NCBI GenBank assembly: GCA_031259845.1
Contig: JAIRKZ010000024.1
Span: 1 to 37,654, forward strand
From: Tannerellaceae bacterium
GTDB lineage: Bacteria > Bacteroidota > Bacteroidia > Bacteroidales > Tannerellaceae
Length of the DNA: 37,654 nucleotides
Reading direction: 5' to 3'
In this document: piece after piece, positions 32,982-37,654 of the stretch
Numbering within the stretch: the first letter of the stretch is position 1
How the letters are laid out: each line of letters begins with the position of its first letter
The notes under the pieces: model-generated
What the model was told of the DNA's origin: nothing
The model's database searches: none
The model's input: the letters and a program-made list of their open reading frames with translations, nothing else
Made by a program: the position numbers and the translations under genes

Positions 32982-32989
32982 CAAAGGTA
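32982..32989 (-). promoter_or_regulatory. -7 box for the three-gene surface module
   Basis: TACCTTTG on the minus strand, 58 nt before the ATG of the 561-aa lipoprotein gene. A TTTC lies upstream at 18-nt spacing as a weak -33 candidate. Confidence 0.55.
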
Positions 32990-33153
32990 TATTATTTGTT
33001 TTTTTATGAAAACATATTTAAAAAAATAATGATATTTTAACAATTTGAGTTCGGGATACGCGCATCTCTATAACATTATTATGCATACGTAAGCGAATCA
33101 TCCTGTTGTTTTATTGCCGGCATGATGAATAAGTAATCGTGGTTTCCCATTCA

Positions 33154-33251
33154 TTTCCACCGCTCACGAGTGTGACAGGATTCGCTCACGAGCGTGACAG
33201 GAGCCAATCACACTCGTGACAGGCTCCTGTCACACTCGTGAGCGGAGGAAA
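33154..33251. repeat. Nested inverted repeat, 27-bp arms with internal third copy
   Basis: The arms at 33154-33180 and 33225-33251 are reverse complements with one mismatch; the shared core is CGCTCACGAGTGTGACAGGA. A further forward copy with one changed base lies at 33183-33205 and can pair instead with 33222-33244 over 23 bp. A partial reverse-orientation piece (CACTCGTGACAGG) lies at 33211-33223. Two mutually exclusive hairpins are therefore possible. No T-run follows on either strand. Confidence 0.9.
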
Positions 33252-33273
33252 ACAAGGTGAACAAAATACGAAA

Positions 33274-33471
33274 TCATAAGATTGGGTGACTTAACGCAGT
33301 TTTATCTTTTAAGATAAGAACAGAATCCATTTCTTCCAAAACAGGAGGGACATCGTAGTACACTGAGTTCTTTTGCATAGGAGTAATAACTTGTTTCGGT
33401 TCTTCTTTCTTGTCGAAGAAAAGAGAATAGCCAAGTATTACTAAAAAAAACGATAGAATCAAAGGTTTCAT
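33274..33471 (-). CDS. Small membrane-anchored hypothetical protein
   Basis: A 65-aa open frame. Residues 1-19 (MKPLILSFFLVILGYSLFF) are a hydrophobic segment, followed by a charged DKKEEPKQ stretch and a short polar tail, as in a signal-anchored peptide facing the periplasm. No known family is recognised. A near-consensus CATCTTTG box (33502-33509) lies 30 nt upstream, and the promoter side ends at the strong terminator, so it would be a separate transcript. Short length and lack of homology make it uncertain, but the anchor-plus-tail layout is more gene-like than a chance frame. Confidence 0.45.
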   Translation of the reverse strand: MKPLILSFFLVILGYSLFFDKKEEPKQVITPMQKNSVYYDVPPVLEEMDSVLILKDKTALSHPIL

Positions 33472-33501
33472 AACTAAATAATTTAATGTTGGCTATGCTA
33501 A

Positions 33502-33509
33502 CAAAGATG
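33502..33509 (-). promoter_or_regulatory. Weak -7 box for the 65-aa ORF
   Basis: CATCTTTG on the minus strand, one base off TAnnTTTG, 30 nt before the ATG. No -33 element seen. Confidence 0.3.
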
Positions 33510-33552
33510 TTATCTTAACGGGAAACGCTGCATATTTATTGTATAAAAATGC

Positions 33553-33589
33553 AAAAAGCGTAGAATTACAATTGAATTCTACGCTTTTT
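33553..33589. terminator. Strong bidirectional-looking terminator after the nqr operon
   Basis: AAAAAGCGTAGAATT (33553-33567) and AATTCTACGCTTTTT (33575-33589) are perfect 15-bp complements with a 7-nt loop. On the minus strand the stem ends in TTTTT and is followed by GCATTTTTAT, 27 nt after the nqrF stop, so it closes the nqr operon. Symmetry allows action in both directions. Confidence 0.85.
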
Positions 33590-33616
33590 CCTTAAAACTT
33601 CCTTTAACTCCTCTTA

Positions 33617-34873
33617 TCATCCAAAATCGTCAAACATCAGCATCTCCGGCGGAACGCCCAAGCTATCCAGCATACCTTTTACTGCATTAGCCATTGGACC
33701 CGGGCCGCACATGTAATATTCTATATCTTCCGGCGCATCCTGATTTACCAGGTAATTATCATGGATTACCTGATGAATAAAGCCTACATAACCTGTCCAG
33801 TGGTCTTCCGGGCGTGGTTCGGATAAGGCGATATTGAAGGTGAAGTTCGGAAATTCCTTTTCTATGGCACGGAAATCTTCTTCGTAGAATATTTCGGCTT
33901 TTGAACGGGCTCCATACCAGTAAGATATTTTACGGTCGGTCACTTTCAATGTGTTGAATAAGTGCAGCAAATGAGAGCGTAGCGGGGCCATCCCTGCTCC
34001 GCCGCCGATATATAACATTTCGCGCTTCGTATTGAGGATATGAAAATCGCCGTAAGGGCCTGACATGAGTACCTTGTCACCCGGTTTCAGGTTGAAAATG
34101 AAAGAAGAGCCGATACCTGGCTTCACATCCATCCATCCCCCTTTGCTTCTATCGAACGGAGGGGTGGCGATACGTACGTTCAACGTGATAATATTACCTT
34201 CGGCAGGATAGTTGGCCATGGAATAAGCGCGAACAGTTTCTTCGTTGTTCTTGCAAGCCAAATCCCACATTTTAAACTTATCCCATTCCGGTTTGAAACG
34301 GTCGTCTACGGCAAAGTCTGTAAACTTCAAATCGTATGTGGGAATCTTAATTTGTGCATAACTACCCGGCTTAAAGTTCATCATTTCACCTTCGGGAAGC
34401 CTTACCGTAAATTCCTTGATGAAAGAAGCCACATTATGATTGGAAACCACCGTACATTCCCACTCTTTTACTCCGAATACTTCCTCGGGTACTTGTATTT
34501 TGATGTCTTCCTTTATTTTGACCTGACAACCTAAACGCCAATTATTCTTTATTTGTTTACGATTGAAGAAACCCACTTCGGTAGGAAGAATATTCCCTCC
34601 CCCTTCAGGCACCTGGCAACGGCATTGCCCGCAACTACCGCTTCCGCCACAAGCGGAAGACAGGAAAATACCTTTACTTTGAAGTGCGCTGATAACGGTT
34701 CCTCCCATCGGAACCCCAAACTCTTTCTCTCCATTGACCACCATCTTCACATTACCGGACGGTATCAATTTAGCTTTAGCAAACAATAATGCGCCAACAA
34801 GAATCAATGTTATCAACAGAAATATGATTGCTCCCGATGCTATTGTGAGCCCGCCTGACATTAATATAATCAT
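33617..34873 (-). CDS. nqrF: Na+-translocating NADH:quinone reductase subunit F
   Basis: Entry subunit of Na+-NQR: takes electrons from NADH to FAD and on to a 2Fe-2S cluster. The 418-aa protein has one N-terminal TM helix (about 10-32). A ferredoxin domain follows with cluster ligands C75, C81 and C84 ([12 protein letters not shown]) and C116 (RLGC). The FAD domain contains RAYSMANYP, and the NADH domain contains [14 protein letters not shown] and YYMCGPGPM near the end. The ATG at 34873 is reported, but an in-frame ATG at 34861 (protein starting [10 protein letters not shown]) is equally plausible. It is the last gene of nqrBCDEF, followed by the 15-bp-stem terminator. Confidence 0.95.
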   Translation of the reverse strand: MIILMSGGLTIASGAIIFLLITLILVGALLFAKAKLIPSGNVKMVVNGEKEFGVPMGGTVISALQSKGIFLSSACGGSGSCGQCRCQVPEGGGNILPTEVGFFNRKQIKNNWRLGCQVKIKEDIKIQVPEEVFGVKEWECTVVSNHNVASFIKEFTVRLPEGEMMNFKPGSYAQIKIPTYDLKFTDFAVDDRFKPEWDKFKMWDLACKNNEETVRAYSMANYPAEGNIITLNVRIATPPFDRSKGGWMDVKPGIGSSFIFNLKPGDKVLMSGPYGDFHILNTKREMLYIGGGAGMAPLRSHLLHLFNTLKVTDRKISYWYGARSKAEIFYEEDFRAIEKEFPNFTFNIALSEPRPEDHWTGYVGFIHQVIHDNYLVNQDAPEDIEYYMCGPGPMANAVKGMLDSLGVPPEMLMFDDFG

Positions 34874-34900
34874 CTTTATATTTTGTTTATACGTTAATAC

Positions 34901-35518
34901 TTAGATTTTTAAACCGGAGAAGCACATGAATCCTATCCCCATCAGGCCGGTAATAATAAACGTAATACCGAGACCTTTCAATGGTTTGGGAATATCCGAG
35001 TAAGCCAGCTTCTCACGAATGGCGGCCATACCCACAATAGCCAGCAGCCAGCCGATGCCGGACCCCAATCCGTAGACACTGGCAATGCCGACATTTGCAA
35101 ATGCTTTCTGCTGCATAAACAAAGAACCTCCAAGTATAGCGCAGTTTACCGCTATAAGAGGCAGGAAGATACCTAATGATGCGTATAAAGCCGGTGCAAA
35201 CTTTTCCACAACCATTTCTACCAGCTGTGTAAAAGATGCAATAACGGCAATAAAGATAAGTAATGACAGGAAGCTGAGGTTCACCTGGGTAAACCGGTCT
35301 CCCAGCCAGCTTAATGCTCCTTCTTTGAGTATATAGTTTTCGAGCAGATAGTTGATTGGTAATGTACATACAAGGATAAACGTTACCGCTGTCCCTAATC
35401 CTAACGCGGTCTTTACATTTTTAGAAACAGCCAGAAAAGAGCACATACCTAAATAGTATGCAAAAATCATGTTTTCTACAAAAACAGACCGTACAAACGT
35501 GCTTAATAATTCTTCCAT
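34901..35518 (-). CDS. nqrE: Na+-NQR subunit E
   Basis: Integral membrane subunit of Na+-NQR, 205 aa with about six TM helices and the usual opening MEELLSTFVRSVFVENMIFAYYLGMCSFLAVSKN. The conserved NCAILGGSLFMQQK supplies a Cys thought to help hold an Fe centre with NqrD. It is 25 nt after nqrD and 27 nt before nqrF. Confidence 0.95.
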   Translation of the reverse strand: MEELLSTFVRSVFVENMIFAYYLGMCSFLAVSKNVKTALGLGTAVTFILVCTLPINYLLENYILKEGALSWLGDRFTQVNLSFLSLLIFIAVIASFTQLVEMVVEKFAPALYASLGIFLPLIAVNCAILGGSLFMQQKAFANVGIASVYGLGSGIGWLLAIVGMAAIREKLAYSDIPKPLKGLGITFIITGLMGIGFMCFSGLKI

Positions 35519-35543
35519 TCTATTAATTGTTTAATAGTTAGCA

Positions 35544-36173
35544 TTAATTTTCCTGAAGGTCTTTGTTTCTGGAACGATGTACCCAGATAATGACCGCCAC
35601 AACAATCAAAGCCATTGGCGGAAGGATCATCAAACCATTATTAACATACCCAAAATCGTAGAATGCCTGCGGAATAACCTGCAAACCAAGCAACGTTCCC
35701 GAACCTAAAAGTTCACGGAAGAAACCGACAATTACCAGAATGATACCATATCCCAAACCGTTACCGATTCCGTCGAGGAACGATTCCCACGGGCTATTGC
35801 CTAAGGCGAAAGCTTCCAGGCGCCCCATCAGGATACAGTTTGTAATAATCAAGCCCACAAATACGGAAAGTTGCTTGTTTACATCATAAGCAAACGCTTT
35901 CAGTACCTCGCTGATGATTGTCACCAATGCGGCGCAAACCACCAACTGCACGATGATACGGATACGGTTAGGTATCGTATTACGCAAAAGTGATATAATA
36001 ACGTTGGCAAATGCCACTACGGCAGTTACCGAGAGCCCCATAACAATGGAAGGCTCCAGTTTGGACGTCACCGCCAAAGCCGAACAGATACCCAGCATCT
36101 GCACGATTACCGGATTGTTTTTGCTTAACGGGCCTGTCAATACTTCTTTATTTTTACCTGATAATAATCCCAT
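35544..36173 (-). CDS. nqrD: Na+-NQR subunit D
   Basis: Integral membrane subunit of Na+-NQR, 209 aa with about six TM helices. It has GPLSKNNPVIVQMLGICSALAVTSKLEPS near the start and GLIITNCILMGRLEAFALGNSPWESFLDGIGNGLGY in the middle, both family hallmarks; the NC motif is the Fe-centre partner of NqrE. It starts 4 nt after nqrC. Confidence 0.95.
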   Translation of the reverse strand: MGLLSGKNKEVLTGPLSKNNPVIVQMLGICSALAVTSKLEPSIVMGLSVTAVVAFANVIISLLRNTIPNRIRIIVQLVVCAALVTIISEVLKAFAYDVNKQLSVFVGLIITNCILMGRLEAFALGNSPWESFLDGIGNGLGYGIILVIVGFFRELLGSGTLLGLQVIPQAFYDFGYVNNGLMILPPMALIVVAVIIWVHRSRNKDLQEN

Positions 36174-36177
36174 CTTC

Positions 36178-36861
36178 TTATTGGTTTTTAGAGGTTAAAA
36201 AACTAACATAAGCGCCGAGGCTGTCGAAAATCATTTTATCAACTCCCTGGCTGGTAATCGTTCCGCCGGAAATACCGTCTACATAGTCTTGTCCGGTAGC
36301 GCTCTTACCCGGCTTTACAATAGCGATTGACTTAAATTCGCCTTCCCTGAATATTTTCTTCCCTGAAAACTTCATTCTGAAAGCCGCTGTTGATATTTCC
36401 GCCCCTAATCCCGGCGTTTCGCCCGCATGGCTAAAGTCGGCGCCGAATACGGTGTTTTTATCATTATCCAATGCGATATATCCCCATAAGGGACCCCAGA
36501 GGCCGGAGCCTTGCATAGCCATAATGTATTTTTCCTGCCCGTTTATATTCGCTATAAATACAGGATATTTGTGCTCTGCAAAAGATTTGGCGGCATCGGC
36601 ATCAAACGCGTCGCCTTCTACCTTTTCGCCTTTTTCATTTACAAAGTACGCATCCCTGATTAATTCATTGTATTTTGCTTCGGCCTGGCCGGGCGTAACC
36701 TGCACATTGATGGAACGCAGTATTTGTTGCCTCTTGTCGTTGTCTTCATTTGTTTTTTGATAGCTTCTCAATGACTGCGAAGTGAATGCAAGCACTACCG
36801 CTACAAGGACAACCATCACGGAAGCGTATATTATCGTATAACTGTTACTGTCTCTATTCAT
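36178..36861 (-). CDS. nqrC: Na+-NQR subunit C (covalent FMN subunit)
   Basis: Carries a covalently bound FMN on the periplasmic side and passes electrons between the NqrD/E centre and NqrB. The 227-aa protein has one N-terminal TM helix (about 8-28). GLWGPLWGYIAL and HAGETPGLGAEI are hallmarks of the FMN-binding domain. The flavinylation site reads VDGISGGTITSQGVD, with T201 the likely attachment residue; the usual motif has Ala (SGAT) where Gly is present here. It is 19 nt after nqrB. Confidence 0.95.
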   Translation of the reverse strand: MNRDSNSYTIIYASVMVVLVAVVLAFTSQSLRSYQKTNEDNDKRQQILRSINVQVTPGQAEAKYNELIRDAYFVNEKGEKVEGDAFDADAAKSFAEHKYPVFIANINGQEKYIMAMQGSGLWGPLWGYIALDNDKNTVFGADFSHAGETPGLGAEISTAAFRMKFSGKKIFREGEFKSIAIVKPGKSATGQDYVDGISGGTITSQGVDKMIFDSLGAYVSFLTSKNQ

Positions 36862-36880
36862 ATCTGTACGTATTAATAAG

Positions 36881-37654
36881 TTATTTAACAGCTCTTTTTA
36901 AACGGCGTGAAATATTACCTTCCACCACATAATAGTCTATCAGCGGGGCGAATACATTCATCAGCAGAATAGCAAGCATCATACCTTCGGGATAGCCCGG
37001 GTTCAATGCGCGAATGGTAATCGCTATAGCGCCGACAAGGAAACCATAGATGTATTTACCTGTTTCCGTACGGGCGGAAGTCACCGGGTCGGTAGCCATA
37101 AAGACGGCGCCAAAGGCAAAACCTCCTAAAAACAGGTGATCCAGCGGGGATACAGTCATAACAACCGTTGTGCCGATAAGGTTAAAGACAGCAGCCATGG
37201 CAGCGCCGCCTATAAAGCAGGATACGATTGTTTTCCAGCTTGCCACGCCTGTAACGATAAGAATAACGGCGCCGATAAGAATAGCCGGTATACACGTCTC
37301 GGCAATAGAACCGGGGATTAATCCGATAAACATATCCAGTGTAGTAAGCGGCTTGCCTAATACGTCCATAGCCTGGAAGGAGCCAATCAGTTCTTTGCCT
37401 GCAATACCGATTTGCCCTAACGGGGTAGCGCCCGAAAAAGCATCTGCCACCTGCCCGCCGCCAATGCCAAACGTATCCGCCGTGCGGACAAACACCTGGT
37501 CGCCCGACATAGCTGCCGGATAAGCGAAGAACAGGAAAGCGCGGGTTACCAGCGCTACGTTAAATATATTATACCCCGTGCCGCCAAATACTTCTTTGGC
37601 GAAGACAACGGCAAATGCCGTAGCAACCGCTATCATCCATAACGGGGTGTCGAT
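36881..37654 (-). CDS. nqrB: Na+-NQR subunit B, N-terminus cut by window edge
   Basis: Membrane subunit that binds riboflavin and covalent FMN and forms part of the Na+ and quinone path. The frame is open to the right edge; 257 residues are present of roughly 385-415, so the N-terminal third is missing. The visible part begins IDTPLWMIAVATAFAVVFAKEVFGGTGYNIFN; the Met within it is internal and not a start. The FMN-attachment motif is DAFSGATPLGQI, with the Thr of SGAT as acceptor. GGFAFGAVFMATDPVTSARTE and GYPEGMMLAILLMN are further family hallmarks. nqrA is expected further right. First visible gene of the nqr operon. Confidence 0.95.
   Translation of the reverse strand: MDTPLWMIAVATAFAVVFAKEVFGGTGYNIFNVALVTRAFLFFAYPAAMSGDQVFVRTADTFGIGGGQVADAFSGATPLGQIGIAGKELIGSFQAMDVLGKPLTTLDMFIGLIPGSIAETCIPAILIGAVILIVTGVASWKTIVSCFIGGAAMAAVFNLIGTTVVMTVSPLDHLFLGGFAFGAVFMATDPVTSARTETGKYIYGFLVGAIAITIRALNPGYPEGMMLAILLMNVFAPLIDYYVVEGNISRRLKRAVK

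Larger units (their letters stand above)
32924..33273. other. Intergenic region upstream of the surface module
   Basis: 350 nt with no supported gene. It holds the module's promoter box (32982-32989), a very AT-rich stretch around 33000-33045 and the nested inverted repeat at 33154-33251. I see no other structure. Confidence 0.6.

Noticed and set aside
33154..33251. Rho-independent terminator
   Set aside because: Long stem, but no T-run follows on either strand, and the nested third copy is not typical of terminators.

Overview
The window looks like chromosomal DNA from a member of the Bacteroidales (phylum Bacteroidota). Evidence: many -7 boxes of the form TAnnTTTG, the primary sigma-factor signature of that phylum; no Shine-Dalgarno-like purine tracts before starts; short intergenic gaps; lipoproteins with Bacteroidota-style lipoboxes; and typical gene families (DUF5723 barrel, DUF1080, short AMP nucleosidase, Na+-NQR, hexokinase). 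A genus cannot be fixed from the sequence alone. I see no rRNA, tRNA, insertion sequence, integrase, phage module or CRISPR.

Layout. 1-3965 (minus): an RND efflux pump, with the inner-membrane permease running off the left edge and its lipoprotein adaptor. 4206-5717 (minus): bifunctional NAD(P)HX repair enzyme. 6124-12752 (plus): hexokinase with a SNF2-family helicase 3 nt behind it, then the ABC-F translation factor EttA and a secreted DUF1080 protein. 12810-15277 (minus): replicative helicase DnaB translationally coupled to an EamA transporter. 15278-15893: a long intergenic region with about fourteen 21-bp tandem dyad repeats. 15894-19190 (plus): corA, serB, a small Dabb-domain protein and xthA. 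19197-20872 (minus): pyrK-pyrD for pyrimidine synthesis. 20934-21422 (minus): an XRE regulator, behind which lies 784 bp of AT-rich non-coding DNA rich in TGTAAA/TTTACA sites and inverted repeats. 22207-23996 (minus): amn-holA. 24038-24499 (plus): an orphan HsdR N-terminal-like protein. 24489-29063 (minus): a GH9 lipoprotein and a large secreted protein with a LamG domain. 29144-32923 (minus): two lipoproteins and a DUF5723 outer-membrane barrel. 32924-33616: an inverted-repeat element, a 65-aa membrane-anchored ORF and a strong terminator. 33617-37654 (minus): nqrB-F, with nqrB cut by the right edge.

Most of the window is housekeeping: drug export, metabolite repair, glycolysis entry, translation control, replication, serine and pyrimidine synthesis, base excision repair and sodium-motive respiration. 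The less explained parts are non-coding or surface-related: the 21-bp dyad array between dnaB and corA, the repeat-rich region behind the XRE regulator, the nested inverted repeat at 33154-33251, the internally duplicated LamG protein, and the three-gene surface module. No clear new defence or mobile system is visible. The 21-bp array, whose arms change in a compensating way, is the strongest candidate for something undescribed.
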